Notes under the pieces: model-generated | Seen by the model: only the letters and a program-made list of their open reading frames with translations | Told to the model about the DNA's origin: nothing | Database searches by the model: none | NCBI GenBank assembly: GCA_031472005.1 | Contig: PZJY01000001.1 | Location: 2,046,001 to 2,110,000, forward strand | From: Tetracladium setigerum | Taxonomy: Eukaryota > Ascomycota > Leotiomycetes > Helotiales | DNA length: 64,000 nt | Direction: 5' to 3' | Program-made: the position numbers and the translations under genes | In this document: in pieces, positions 43,876 to 54,883 of the stretch | How positions within the stretch are numbered: position 1 is the stretch's first letter | Layout: every line of letters starts with the position of its first letter

Positions 43876-44356
43876 TTTGGATTTGCAGATCTTGTATTAA
43901 AGTGGTTGTCGGAGGGTATGTTGTTATGGTATTTGAAAGAAGGGGACGACAGCGAAACAGCTCAGTTTCACGATCAAGGAGAAGTGGAGGGAGGGGAGGG
44001 TGAAAAGATGAAGATGGCTTGATGGCTTGACCCGCAGGACGTGTAAGATTTGTGGACGGGTATGATCGGGCAGCGGGGACAACTGCTACGCGGTTATTTG
44101 TATGGCGACGCGAAGAGCAGCAAGGTGATGTGTTGTCGAGGGAAGTTCAAGGTTGTGAGTCGCAGCAACTGCTCTCCCCTCATCAGCTTTGTTATCGGCG
44201 CCTTATCGCATCAGGGGTGGTTTTTTGGAAATCACGTGATTTGCACGGGCCTTGCTTGGGGAAATGGCGTCAACTTCCAACCACCTCAACAAGTTTCATT
44301 TCCGTAAATATCTTCATATATCTTTATTTCTTCACTCTTACCATCTATATCCATCA
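43876..44356. promoter_or_regulatory. Divergent promoter region, SH3BGR-like and hydroxyacyl-CoA lyase genes
   Basis: No separate gene is seen. An in-frame ATG for the lyase lies at 44264, 93 bases before the ATG I chose. I do not see CCTCGG fatty-acid-response elements. Confidence 0.45.
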
Positions 44357-46191
44357 ATGGCTCCATCTGGTGCCGCTCTTATTGCCCGAGCTCTCCAACA
44401 ATTGGGAGTCAAGGTGATATTCGGTCTGGTAGGTATACCAATCATCGAAATAGCCGAGGAGGCTATCGCCCTGGGTATTCGATTTATTGCATTTCGCAAT
44501 GAGCAAGCCGCTAGTTACGCAGCAACAGCTTATGGCTACTTGACGGGAAGGCCGGGCGTATGTCTTGTAGTGGGAGGACCGGGTGTTCTTCATGCTATGG
44601 CTGGCATTGGCAATGCCTCAGCCAATTCGTTTCCGTTGTTGTTGTTGGCTGGATCAAGTGAGACGCATTTGGTCACCAAGGGAGCATTTCAGGAAATGGA
44701 CGCCATTTCCCTGTTGAGCCCTCACGTTAAGCTGGCTGTTAGAGCGGGATTAGATTCAATACCTCAATCTATTACGAGCGCCTACAGAACAGCGTGGTAT
44801 GGGAGAGGTGGAACTGGATTTGTCGATTTGCCAGCCGATGTCATTCAAGGAGAAGGGGATGAGAGTATTAGTACGAGGGCTGTTACAATCCCACCAAAAG
44901 CAGCATCAGATCCGGAAAAAATTGCCCTCGTGGCTCAATTGATCAAGTCTGCAAAAGCACCTCTCATCATTGTTGGCAAAGGAGCAGCTTACGCTCAAGC
45001 GGAGAAGGCAATTCGGAAGCTAGTTGATCAGACAAATGTGCCCTTCCTACCAACTCCAATGGGAAAAGGTATCCTCCCAGATTCGCACCCATCGAATACT
45101 GCCACGGCAAGATCCATAGCTTTGAAAGGAGCAGATGTGGTCTTGGTCTTAGGAGCAAGGTTGAATTGGATCTTACATTTCGGCACCACACCAAAATGGA
45201 ATCCATCAGCAAAAGTTATCCAAGTCGACATATCAGCAGAAGAACTTGGCAAAAACAATCAGGATGCTTCTTTCAGCATTCTAGGAGATATCAATGTCGT
45301 TACAACGCAACTCTCATCTGCCCTTGATTCGTGGCAATACGATACCTCTTCTCCTTTCATTACCGCGCTCAAAGCAGGCAGCGCCAAAAACGAAGCAAAT
45401 GCTTTGAAAACAGCAAAAATAAACAAGACGCCAATGACCTATGCTCGAACATTCGATATTATCAAGGAAGCCATTCACAAACTCTCCCCGCCGGAGAATG
45501 GGAGTGTAGTGTACGTTTCCGAGGGCGCAAATACGATGGACATCTCTAGAAGCGCCTTTCCCATCGAACATCCTCGTCTTCGCCTGGATGCTGGAACACA
45601 TGCTACAATGGGTGTGGGGTTGGGCTATGCAATTGCAGCTCATTGTGCGTACAACCTTCCATCACCAGAAGCCTCATCAGGCCCAAGCTCGTCACGAAAG
45701 AAGATTGTCTGTTTAGAAGGAGATTCTGCATTCGGTTTCTCCCTGGCCGAAGTGGAAACTATGTCCAGATATGGAATGGACATCTTGATCTTTGTGATCA
45801 ACAATGGAGGTGTGTATCACGGCGATAGTGATGACTCAGATGCCTGGTTGGAGTTAAGGGCAAACACTCTGAAAGGCGAGAAAGGAGCTTTGAGAAGCAC
45901 CAGCCTAGGTTGGGAAGTTGGATACGAGAAGATCGCAGAAATGTGTGGCGGCAAAGGTTACTTGGTCAGAACGCCTGAGGAATTGGCAAGAGCCACGGAG
46001 GAGGGTTTCAAAGCAAGTGTTCCAGTGGTTGTGAACGTAATTATTGAGTCGGGAAAAGCGCAGAAACTAGTAGGTTTTATTTTGCACTATTTTGAACACC
46101 ATCACATCATGAGAGGCACCACTAAAAGTAATTTCAGGAATTTGCATGGCAAAACAATTCGAAGAAACCCACCAAAGAAGCCAAACTCTAG
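44357..46191 (+). CDS. 2-hydroxyacyl-CoA lyase / oxalyl-CoA decarboxylase-like TPP enzyme, peroxisomal
   Basis: The exons are 44357-46069 and 46138-46191, giving 588 residues. Domain order is as in all TPP-dependent decarboxylases: the Pyr domain with the activating Glu49 in FRNEQAASYAA and GGPGVLHA; the central domain (GKGAAYAQAEKAI, LVLGARLNWILHFG); and the PP domain with GDSAFGFSLAE and NNGGVYHG, which bind TPP and magnesium. It should cleave 2-hydroxy-acyl-CoA to formyl-CoA and a shortened aldehyde in alpha-oxidation, or decarboxylate oxalyl-CoA. Splicing the 68-nt last intron replaces the read-through tail with EFAWQNNSKK and a C-terminal AKL, a peroxisomal PTS1. The family ends with EFAW-like sequence, which supports the splice. 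An upstream in-frame ATG at 44264 would add a basic extension. Confidence 0.93.
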
Positions 46192-46649
46192 AAGATAGAA
46201 TATTCTTAGATGGCAAGACGGCGTCAACGGTTAGCGACATTTTTGAAGTTTGGTAAGTTTGAGACATACAGCATAAAGTGGGGAGCAGTCCCCTTTCAGC
46301 GGAACCGCAAAAGCGAAGGGTGTAAGAATTTCAGGACAGAGGAACTCTTTGTGGTCTATGTTTGGGTTGCAGTTGCATGAAAATAGCTGCCAGAGTTAAT
46401 GCACAAATTCTACATTGTTGAGATAGAGTCGCTAGGGCTTTCAGACTTGCGCATGGTGCAGTTGTTTAAGTTATTTCGACAATGTCAATTATCTCTATCT
46501 CTCGCTTCGATTTCTTTCTTGTGTGTGATGAAGTCTCATCCAAGCCCCTTTCAACAGCCCTCAGAAGTTGAATACTTAAATGTTGCCAGATCCTCCATCT
46601 TCCAAGGTTTGTTCGATCACCAAATCTTCTCCTCAATCCAATCCACACA
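46192..46649. other. Intergenic
   Basis: This is the 3' region of the lyase gene and the likely 5' region of the coiled-coil gene. Short plus-strand ORFs at 46399-46743 and 46580-46837 could include an earlier exon of that gene, but I cannot place a splice. Confidence 0.35.
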
Positions 46650-47681
46650 ATGTGCCTTCTTGTCCCCCACTCAACGAAAAGCCGCAGCAAACCACGAAAA
46701 GTCCTCACAATCGTACCTTCACCAGCAACAGAGGCAGAACTAAGACGCAGACACTATCAAGCAAGAAGGGAAGAGAGAAGAGAGCGAAATGCAGAAATCC
46801 ACGAGGTGAGAATGGAAAGGAGAAGCGAGGTTCTTGAGGATATCGAATGGGTTGAAACATTGAAAAGTAGACTAGGGCCTGCAAAAGGCGCCGGTGCTGG
46901 TGGTGGGAGTGTCGGTGGAGGTGGCGGAGGTGGCGGAGGTGAGAAAGTGAAGGTGAAAGAGGAGACTGATAGCAAGTATGACAAGTTGGAGGCAGGTCAT
47001 AAAAAACTGAGTGAGGAAGTGGCAGGCGTGAAAGGACAGCTTCAAGGATGGTCGAGGCAGAAGGAATTGAAGCATGCAAAGAAAGAGGGTATGGCTATTA
47101 GCAAAGCTCAGGCAGCTGATGGGTCGAAGGCGGATTTTGATGCTAAATTGAACGAGAGCGAGAAGGAGAAGATGCAATTGGAAGCGAGACTTAGGGAGAA
47201 GGAGAGAGAACTGGTGGAAGCGATGGAGAGGTCGGAGAGATCGGAGTCAAATAGGGACATGCAAGAGTGGCAGAGATTCTGGAAAGACGAAAATGAACGA
47301 GAGATTTCCCGCGAGAAAGCAAGAGAGGAGAGGGACTATCGACGAGAGAGACAATACGAAAGTCCGGGCTTTGTGTATGGTGATCTTCTTCACTATGAGG
47401 ATACTCGGGATCAGATCAGAAGAGAGGAAAGGGAGGCGCAAAGAGAGTGGGAGAGAAAAGAAGAAAGAGAGAGGCGGGAGAGGAGGGAAGAAAGGGAGAA
47501 AAGAGAAGAGAGGGAGAGGGAGAAGGAGAGGTTGGAAGAGAGGGAAAGGGAGAGGAGAGTTGAGAGGGAGCGTGACAGGAATCTGATGCTCGATCCTGCT
47601 AGAATGGGCTTTCTAGCTGGAGGTGGTGGAAGGCCAGTATGGTCGTCTCCTTATATTGGTACCATTTCACGATATTATTAG
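46650..47681 (+). CDS. Arg/Glu-rich coiled-coil protein, 343 residues
   Basis: This is an uninterrupted ORF. The start is uncertain and an upstream exon is possible. After a basic N-terminus (LRRRHYQARREERRERN) comes a helix, then a Gly-rich hinge with nine Gly in a row (near 46915-46945), then long charged helices with Glu/Arg/Lys, including KEKMQLEARLREKERELVEAMERS. A folded-looking island, YESPGFVYGDLLHYEDTRD, is followed by a nearly pure Arg/Glu stretch and a short hydrophobic tail with MGFLAGGGGRPVW. I do not recognise the family. The purine-rich coding strand creates long false frames on both strands. Confidence 0.6.
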   Translation: MCLLVPHSTKSRSKPRKVLTIVPSPATEAELRRRHYQARREERRERNAEIHEVRMERRSEVLEDIEWVETLKSRLGPAKGAGAGGGSVGGGGGGGGGEKVKVKEETDSKYDKLEAGHKKLSEEVAGVKGQLQGWSRQKELKHAKKEGMAISKAQAADGSKADFDAKLNESEKEKMQLEARLREKERELVEAMERSERSESNRDMQEWQRFWKDENEREISREKAREERDYRRERQYESPGFVYGDLLHYEDTRDQIRREEREAQREWERKEERERRERREEREKREEREREKERLEERERERRVERERDRNLMLDPARMGFLAGGGGRPVWSSPYIGTISRYY

Positions 47682-48666
47682 GACGGTGAATAGCGCTATG
47701 GGGAAGCTGCAGGATATCGGGGATGGTCTGGATCATATTTGTATGCACACAGGCAAGGAAGAGCAATATAGTTTTGTCTTGGGGGAATCAGAGAAGTTTT
47801 GAGAGTGCGGAGGAGGAGACGGGATGGAACGAGGACACTTCAGTACTATGGATGGAATATTTAAAACTAGTCTCTCGGATGAGAATGGGCTGATGCAAGG
47901 AAGAGGAACAACTACAGAGGGGTTGTGTTCTTTTCTAGGATATGAATGTCTTCAATGTAAGAGTGTGATCGTGATCGGGTGCTCTTGGCGTTCTGCTCTT
48001 GTCACACTTTTTAGCATCATTTACAATAAACAAGATTGAATGATAAATTCGTTGATGGAATCAATGAACGTTTTCCCTCCTAAAACCCCCTTTTCAAAAT
48101 ATCCTCAAATAAGCTGATCGACCTTCGGCAGCGACGGGAGACTTTCTTTGAGAAATCTTGACCAATATATTTGTCCATTACAGTATTTACATAGAAAGGA
48201 GGTTGAATCAGGAACTCCCAAACTTGTGGATCACTCCAAATGCAAGTATCATGGGGCATTATTGGGGAGATGGGGTCTATTGGCATGAGGTACGGAGAAG
48301 GCGGTGCCCCTGGCTCATCTCATTTCCCGGCAGCGAATTCCACTTACGAAAGCGCCGACCTTGTATTGACATAATGTGACATAATTCTCTCTCCCGATTC
48401 CCCGCAAGAGGAAACGCGTTACTCACACATCTTGGCGCATCTCCCTACGACGAGCTCAAGTAGTGGGTGAGGGCATCAGATGTACAAGTTGAGATCTAAA
48501 GTTATTTGCGATACGTAGACGATGCTGTGAATTGAAAACTCCATCTTTTATTCACGAAATTCATCAACATCCTCAGCACCCGTCCATTTCCGCTCATCAA
48601 TTCTAAATTATGCGCCTACTCAGTCCTGACTCTTTCCAGCCTCGAAATCCATAAGCCGTCCACAAC
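47682..48666. other. Intergenic
   Basis: Only short ORFs. No RNA gene seen. The last 150 bases form the likely leader of the glycosyltransferase gene. Confidence 0.45.
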
Positions 48667-50069
48667 ATGATTTTATGGACTAACTTTCGGATTCCGCCCT
48701 TCTGGTTGCGAACCGGATCTGTCGCCGTTTTCATCCTATCAGTCTACCTCCTCTTCCCAGAACGCCAAACTCAAAGTATTCTACCACCCCTCAGTTCAGT
48801 TGACCCAACATCAGAGAAATGCACCGGATATTCGTCCGCTTCAAACATAGTCGTGTCGGTCAAAACCGGCGCGACTGAGGCCCAGGAAAAAATCCCAACT
48901 CTCATGCGCACCACCCTCGACTGTTTTCCCTCGGCCAACATACTCATCTTCTCGGATCTAGCACAAGATATTGGGGAACACCATCTTCACGATGCTCTTG
49001 ACGCCGTCTCCCCCTCGATCATCTCCACCAATCCAGATTTTGAGTTCTATTCTAAACAGAAACAGCTATGGGAGAGTGAGCGCAATATCAGCTCGTTGAA
49101 AGGGGTGATGAATCAGGAAAGTCCGGAGGATTTGGCGGCTTGGAGGTTGGATAAGTACAAGTTTTTGCACCTGCTGGAGAAGACGTGGAGGATGAAGCCA
49201 GATTTGGATTGGTATTTTGTGATTGATGCTGATACGTACGTCCTTTGGCCCAACATGCTCAGGTGGTTGAGCAGCATGAATCCAAGCAAGAAACTGTATT
49301 TGGGATCTCAAGTAGAGATAGAAGGTGTGAAATTCGCACACGGAGGCTCTGGAATCATTCTTTCTAGGGCAGCGATGCTTGAGTTGATGAAGAGTAACGG
49401 AACGGCAGCCAAGTGGGATGAAAAGACTGCAGATAAATGTTGTGGTGACTTGGTGCTGGCTATGGCTTTGGGAGAGTATCGGATAAAGTTGCAGGATGTT
49501 TGGCCGTTGATGAGCGGAGAGACACCGTTTACAATGCCGTTTGGCCCTGCAACGCCAGAATATTGGTGTAGATCTGCTTTGACGATGCATCATCTTACCC
49601 CGGTGGATATGGTAGAGCTTTCGAGCTTTGAGGCTCGGAGGAAAGCGAAGGATGTAAGTGTTCAAACACAGTTAGAAAAACAATGAGCTAAGAGGCCATC
49701 TAGGCACCATTAACGCATGCAGAGCTCTTCAGGAATCTTCTCTTTGAATTGATCCCTTCTGATCGCGAGAATTGGGACAATCTAGCGTCTGAAAAGGGAG
49801 AATTTGGGAAGACAGGTGGCGTGTCACTTGACATTGCTACGTTCAAAGACTGCGCAGAGGCCTGTAAAGCGGATGCACGCTGTTTTCAATACTCGTATCA
49901 CAATCATACTTGTGCTATTGGTATGAGTGTTCGTGTTGGGTATGCCAGAGAAGCAGACAAAAATGGAGTTTGGCAGAGTGGTTGGAACAGGAAGAGGCTT
50001 GAAAAGTGGTTATCGAAACAATCTAAGTGCAACAATGTTCAATCCTCCAGGCAGGTAAATCAAAAATGA
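48667..50069 (+). CDS. Type II membrane glycosyltransferase (GT31/Fringe-like) with Cys-rich tail
   Basis: The exons are 48667-49653 and 49704-50069, giving 450 residues. Residues 14-30 form a signal anchor, as in Golgi enzymes. The catalytic domain shows VKTGATEAQEKIPTLMRTT, then WYFVIDADTYVLWPN with the DxD metal site near residue 188, LYLGSQVEIEGVKFAHGGSG and CCGDLVLAMAL, all typical of fungal Fringe-type beta-1,3-glycosyltransferase proteins. It likely adds a sugar to glycans of secreted proteins; donor and acceptor are unknown. The second exon encodes a PAN/apple-like module with four Cys (CAEACKADARCFQYSYHNHTC without a gap, so about 20 residues), which may bind carbohydrate or protein. 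The unspliced frame would end at 49686. Confidence 0.85.
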
Positions 50070-50316
50070 GGAGCTTTCGACAAGATCGAGGGGCAACTCC
50101 AGTCAATCTCAAAGGGAAGCAGATGAACCTGCTCATGGTCGCCCCAGAAGTCTTCGATTAATACAACATTTTTGGGAGTGAAGCTACTAAGCCTCGCTAT
50201 CGCAAGTTTCAAGCGTCGATCTCGTCCTGCTGTCTTGGGTCAATTGTTGAACCTTGGAACGATTGATATTTCCAGGAGCAGATGATGATATCGGAATCCC
50301 TGAAGACAAATCATCA
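50070..50316. other. Short intergenic, convergent genes
   Basis: No feature seen. Confidence 0.5.
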
Positions 50317-51864
50317 CTATTCGGCCATTCCCCAAAGCCCTTGCAAATCCTCAACGAAAGCATCGGCGACAACAAAACTCCTTTTGGAAATCTCCCTCAG
50401 CATACCAAGAATCACAACCTTTTGGCCAGAGGTAACAGCTCTCGCACCAGCAACTCTCAAAGGAAAGAAGAACAGAAGGCCGGCCAAATTTGTTGTTATC
50501 AGCGCCTCCGTGGCGGTGTTCAGAATCTCGTTTACGTGAGACTGGATTGTGTCAAACTGAAGGGTTGGATTGAGGATATTGTTGTACTGAGGGCGGTAGT
50601 CAAAAACACCGGAGAGGTAGATTGAGATGGAGTGGTAGTATGTTTTTGCGAGTATTGAGCGGGAATCTATTGCTGAGGCTGTGGTTTGTTTGTCCCATGT
50701 TTGGAAATTAGCTTGCCATGACTCAAGTGAATCCCTAATGAGCAATCCACGAGCGGCGAGAAGATCTTTTTGGGTGTCGTCCTCATTATAGCCAGGTGCC
50801 TCGGGATCTATGCTTTCCCAGACGCTGGAAGCTTGTTAGCGTACACTCTCACCACCACGGGACATTCATTTACCGTTGGCTTAGCTCCGAACATTCCAGC
50901 ATCAAATCAAACAGTGCTTCCTTAGGATGCCAATCAACTATCAGAGTCTCATCCCACATCCTGTCCATGATTTCTTTCCACGGTGTTTCCTGTAAAAAGG
51001 TGGGTTGAGAATAAATGAGCGATCGAGAGATTTCGAAAACTCGGACAGCCAGAAAAAAAGATCGACCTCTACCTTTCAAGTGAGCTTCAGGACCACGAAG
51101 TTGCAGGATTTGGGATGTTCCGTAGAGAAGGTGTTTGATCCATCCCTCTCCGGTTACATCGTACATTAGCTAGTTTGCAGTGTCAGTATTGCACACCTAC
51201 TTCTTATGGAGTGTATACAGTACCTCAAACAGGCCAAGGAAAAGGGTTGTCCACAGTCCTTCATCACTTTGCAAGAAATTTTGTTCCAGCAGCTCGGATT
51301 GAAAAATAACGACAGATCTTCGATAAGATTTAAGAGCTAAAAAATCAGCATTTGACTGATGTAAATGATGCTTCCATTGCTTCCGACTGAGATCCAAAGC
51401 ACCGACGGCGATAGAAGCGTGATAGAGGCTTGGAGAGGATTGAAACTGCGAAATGATAGTCTCCATATCAACCGTGACTCCCAACGCATTATTCGTCATG
51501 AAGGTGACAAAGAAGTGATTGATAAATTTATTCGATACATCTTTTGAGTATATTCGATCGATATTTAGAGGTGGACTCTGAGAGTGACAGGAGACTGGAG
51601 TGTTTTCGCGAGTTGATGCTGGAGGGGTGTGATTGAAAATGACAAGTTGTTTGGTCTTGGCGGGTTGTGGAATACAGGAGATGTCTTTTTTGGTACAATA
51701 CACGCATGGTCGGCCACCGTGACACTATAATAATAAGGTTAATAAATGGAGAAGAGAAGATGAGACAGAGAATAGACTCGTTCATTCGTTACCTTGATCC
51801 GGCGCTGAGCACACGCTTGGCATCTTGTTCGGAGGGCCCTTTTGTCAAGAGGACCCAATACCAT
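50317..51864 (-). CDS. Zn2Cys6 fungal transcription factor, 458 residues
   Basis: The minus-strand exons are 51864-51793, 51724-51224, 51169-50874 and 50824-50317. The ATG lies in a good ACCATGG context. The zinc cluster begins at residue 15: CQACAQRRIK, then, across intron 1, CHGGRPCVYC and the sixth Cys in KDISC, with the canonical x2-x6-x5-x2-x6 spacing. The rest is the Fungal_trans_2-type helical domain: YHASIAVGALDLSRKQ, LFLGLFELMYDVTGEGWIKH, YGTSQILQLRGPEA, ARGLLIRDSLESWQ and LAGLLFFFPLRVAGARAV. Such proteins bind CGG-containing sites in the nucleus. Target genes are unknown. It is divergent from a secreted alpha/beta hydrolase, which is a candidate target (inference). Confidence 0.88.
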
Positions 51865-52419
51865 GGTAATGTCCTGATGCTAATATTTTTAAGAGGCAAA
51901 GAATTTCAGATGATATAGCCGGTCCGTAATAGGCAATAATGAAGCGCATTTGAGAATGTGGAATAATCCCAATAGACGGAGAGAAGAATACCTCAATGCC
52001 AAGAGACACCCGTCGACGCTATAACTCTAGCCCTCGGCTTGTATGCGATCTGCGCTAAGCCCTTTGTGGCAGTCATCGAGCGCACTCCACATTTTCCCAG
52101 GAACCTCTTATGGCCGAACAACTTCATGTCAACATCATCTCGGGCTCATGAATCGCTGCCTTCGGCCTCAAAATGATTCCAAGCATTCTCAGCTCGAATC
52201 TTGCCGGAAGCGGTATAGATTGAGCGAGAATAGAAGTGGCACTTCTCATCCGTCCCCAAGATGGGATGACAGATGACGGAGAACATGCTTGGTGAGGAGA
52301 TGCTTTTCAATTAAAGGTATATATAACAGCATTTTCTCTGTCTTGTAAGTTTTTTTTATTCACTCACATTATCTCCGCATATCCATCTTCGCCGTCTACA
52401 CGCATTTCACTCGCTCAAT
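51865..52419. promoter_or_regulatory. Divergent promoter between zinc-cluster factor and secreted hydrolase
   Basis: 555 bases without a gene. A TATA box, TATATATAA, at about 52318-52326 lies roughly 95 bases before the hydrolase ATG. Confidence 0.55.
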
Positions 52420-53547
52420 ATGTTCTTTTCTCCTCTTCAAATGGGTTTGCTTCTCAGCATTCTTCACCCTATCCTCGCCATTCCTTTCCCAGCTCCAAGT
52501 GGCTCCTACAAGACTACTCTTCAAAATGTCCAATTCACGGACAAGGATCGCGTTGATCCCTCTTCACCAACTCGCCAACCCCGATCCCTCATGGTCTCAA
52601 TCTTTACTCCTGTCCAACCTTCCACCTGCAACCCGCTCCTCGTCCCCTACATGGACGCAACAACAGCCGCCTTCCAAGACGAAAAGTTCGCCGCATATGG
52701 TCTCCCACCTGGCCTCTTTGGAGCTCTTGAACTCCAAGTCTGCTCTTCCACCCCCCGCAGCACTCCTCGTCAAAAAACCAACAACTACCCCGTGGTGATC
52801 TTCTCGCCCGCTCTTGCCACAACACGGCTCTTCTACAATGCTATGGCTCAACAACTCTCCAGCCAGGGCTACATAGTAATTTCCATCGATCACCCCTACG
52901 ACGTAGACATCGTCACTTACCCGGATAACTCCACAATCCTCGGTGTCGATATCCCGGATGAAGAGCTTGTCTCGGCTCTCAACACCCGCGTCAAAGATAT
53001 CTCTTTCGTCCTCAACCAGCTCGCCCGTGCCAGTGTTTCCAAACCGCTGTTTCCCACTCTCTCCTGTGGCATTGATGTTTCCAAAGTCGGCGTATTCGGA
53101 CATTCATTCGGCGGCGCCGCAGCAGCCGAAGCACTGCTCTACGATCGCCGTCTTGTAGCAGGTGTCAACCTTGACGGCACTTTTTTCGGAAAAGTGGCAA
53201 CAAAAGGCACGTCCAAGCCCGTGCTGATATTTGCGCACGAGGGGAAGAATCGCACCACGGATTATAGTTGGGATGCTATCTGGCCGAAATTGACGGGGTG
53301 GAAAAGGGAGTTGGAGGTGCGTGGTACGCAACATTACTCTTATAGTGATTTGCCAGTGGTCGCGAAGACTTTGGGAATCTCGGATGTCGTACAGGAGTTA
53401 TTGGGAACGATTGATGGAGGAAGAATGAGTGTTGTTGTGGGAACTTATGTTGAGGCTTTCTTTGGGAAGTTTTTGAAGGGAAGCAAGGGGAAAGTTTTGG
53501 ATCGGGAAAGTAAGGAGTTCTCTGAAGTGTCGTTTGCTTCGAAGTAA
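52420..53547 (+). CDS. Secreted alpha/beta hydrolase (PAF-acetylhydrolase-like)
   Basis: This is a single exon of 375 residues. Residues 1-20 are a signal peptide ending LAIPFPAPSG. The fold is an alpha/beta hydrolase of the platelet-activating-factor acetylhydrolase / fungal lipase-like group. PVVIFSPALATTR is the oxyanion strand, and GHSFGGAAAAEALL holds the nucleophile Ser near residue 229. NLDGTFF gives the likely Asp near 251, and QHYSYSD the His near 304. It probably cleaves esters of short or oxidised lipids outside the cell; the real substrate is unknown. There are three or four Cys that may form disulfides (CNPLL, ELQVC, LSCGID). It is divergent from a zinc-cluster factor. Confidence 0.87.
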   Translation: MFFSPLQMGLLLSILHPILAIPFPAPSGSYKTTLQNVQFTDKDRVDPSSPTRQPRSLMVSIFTPVQPSTCNPLLVPYMDATTAAFQDEKFAAYGLPPGLFGALELQVCSSTPRSTPRQKTNNYPVVIFSPALATTRLFYNAMAQQLSSQGYIVISIDHPYDVDIVTYPDNSTILGVDIPDEELVSALNTRVKDISFVLNQLARASVSKPLFPTLSCGIDVSKVGVFGHSFGGAAAAEALLYDRRLVAGVNLDGTFFGKVATKGTSKPVLIFAHEGKNRTTDYSWDAIWPKLTGWKRELEVRGTQHYSYSDLPVVAKTLGISDVVQELLGTIDGGRMSVVVGTYVEAFFGKFLKGSKGKVLDRESKEFSEVSFASK

Positions 53548-54165
53548 GTCTGCCAGTATGGTCAGCGCAAGGAAGATTGGGGGCTGTTGAGGTCCAAGAA
53601 TGTATCATAGTTGCGAGGAAGATAGAGCATATCAGGACTTTTAAAAATAGAGTGACAATAATAAGAGGCATCTTCTATCTACTTGCCTACTGATCTTTAC
53701 CTTTTTTCCTGTTTGGTGGGATAAGTACAAGAGAGGGAAAGAGAATATGCTCAGGTAGCGTTAGGAAGCAGCCCAAGATTTCTGGAATGAACTACCTGAA
53801 TATATGGACGCAAATCTCAATCATCACATTTTATTATCAGGCAGAACAACAGATTGTGCAGTCAAACGATTTTGATTCTCTAAGTATCAGGAGAATTCGA
53901 CGAGTAGCGCTGGCGTCTAAAAGAAGATTTCCATGCCGCAAACGAAACCCCACAACCGACATTCTGATATCATTCCATTGTCGATCTATGATGCATCATC
54001 TGCGATGAAATGCTACCAATCCACCAATCATCCATGCATTGCCAAGTAATATACGATCCATTCCTTCCAGATCACCCAAGCATAATCCTGTCTTTCATTT
54101 CCAGTCGTAGACCAAATTGAAGAGAAGTATCGTGTCGAGGCCATTGAAAGAAACGAGAAAGTAAT
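53548..54165. other. Intergenic between convergent genes
   Basis: No gene seen. Contains the 3' regions of the hydrolase and the GPI-type protein. Confidence 0.5.
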
Positions 54166-54883
54166 CTAAGCCAAGAGTGAGACACCCAGAGCCAACAAGC
54201 CAATCATGAAGCCGGGAACGACAGCTCGGACACCGGCACCTTGAGCAGGGACGGTGGGAGTGGTAGTTGCACCAGATGGGGTTGGGTTGATGACGGTGAC
54301 CTTCAAGGGCAATTAGCACTCTCAAAACCTCCAGGAGCAAGGGACGGGGAATGGGTTGTTTGGCTATTACGGCGCGTCACGGAACTCGAGTCGCGTGAAA
54401 TCAAGAAAGGAAGAGTACTTACGCTGGTAACATAGCTTGTACTCTTGGTAGCGGTCAAGGTGGTGTTGTAGACTAGGTTGGTCGAGGTTTGGGTTGTCGC
54501 AACTGGAGTGGAAACAACAGTGCTATGAACCGCAACCAAGGTGGTGTGGCTTGGGACTTCGACAGGAACGCTCCCGGTCTTGCTGGCAGTCTCAACGCTG
54601 ATCGTAACGGTGATCGGAGCGGATGAGGGAGCTGGGGTGGATGCCTCAGAGACGGGGACTGTGAGGACGGTTTGAGTGCATGCGTGGGAGGCAGCACAGG
54701 AGATCACAGTGACGGTGGTAGACTGTGGAAGAGGAGAGGTTAGCATCTGCGAACGCAAGCAGTAGATCGGGGAGTACATGCGCATACCTCAGTCACGGTC
54801 AGGGTTCCATGGCCTTCAGTACCATGACCCTCAGTGGCGACCGCAAAGCCGGCGAGGCCAATGAGGAAGATTGAGGAGCGCAT
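54166..54883 (-). CDS. GPI-anchored-type Ser/Thr-rich cell-surface protein, 176 residues
   Basis: The minus-strand exons are 54883-54788, 54722-54423 and 54300-54166. Residues 1-17 are a signal peptide (MRSSIFLIGLAGFAVA). Then come GHGTEGHGTLTVTE and a Ser/Thr/Val-rich body with one Cys pair (VISCAASHACTQT), which should be O-glycosylated. The third exon gives a spacer (PAQGAGVRAVVPG) and a hydrophobic end, FMIGLLALGVSLLA, as in a GPI-anchor signal. It is probably a wall or plasma-membrane protein. The hydrophobic tail appears only after the third exon is joined. No enzymatic domain is seen. Confidence 0.83.

Noticed and set aside
46705..47441. Several overlapping ORFs on the minus strand and in another plus frame of the coiled-coil gene
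   Set aside because: Purine-rich Arg/Glu coding sequence leaves most frames open; no domain features.
49066..49665. 199-residue minus-strand ORF
   Set aside because: Opposite the conserved glycosyltransferase domain with its DxD motif.
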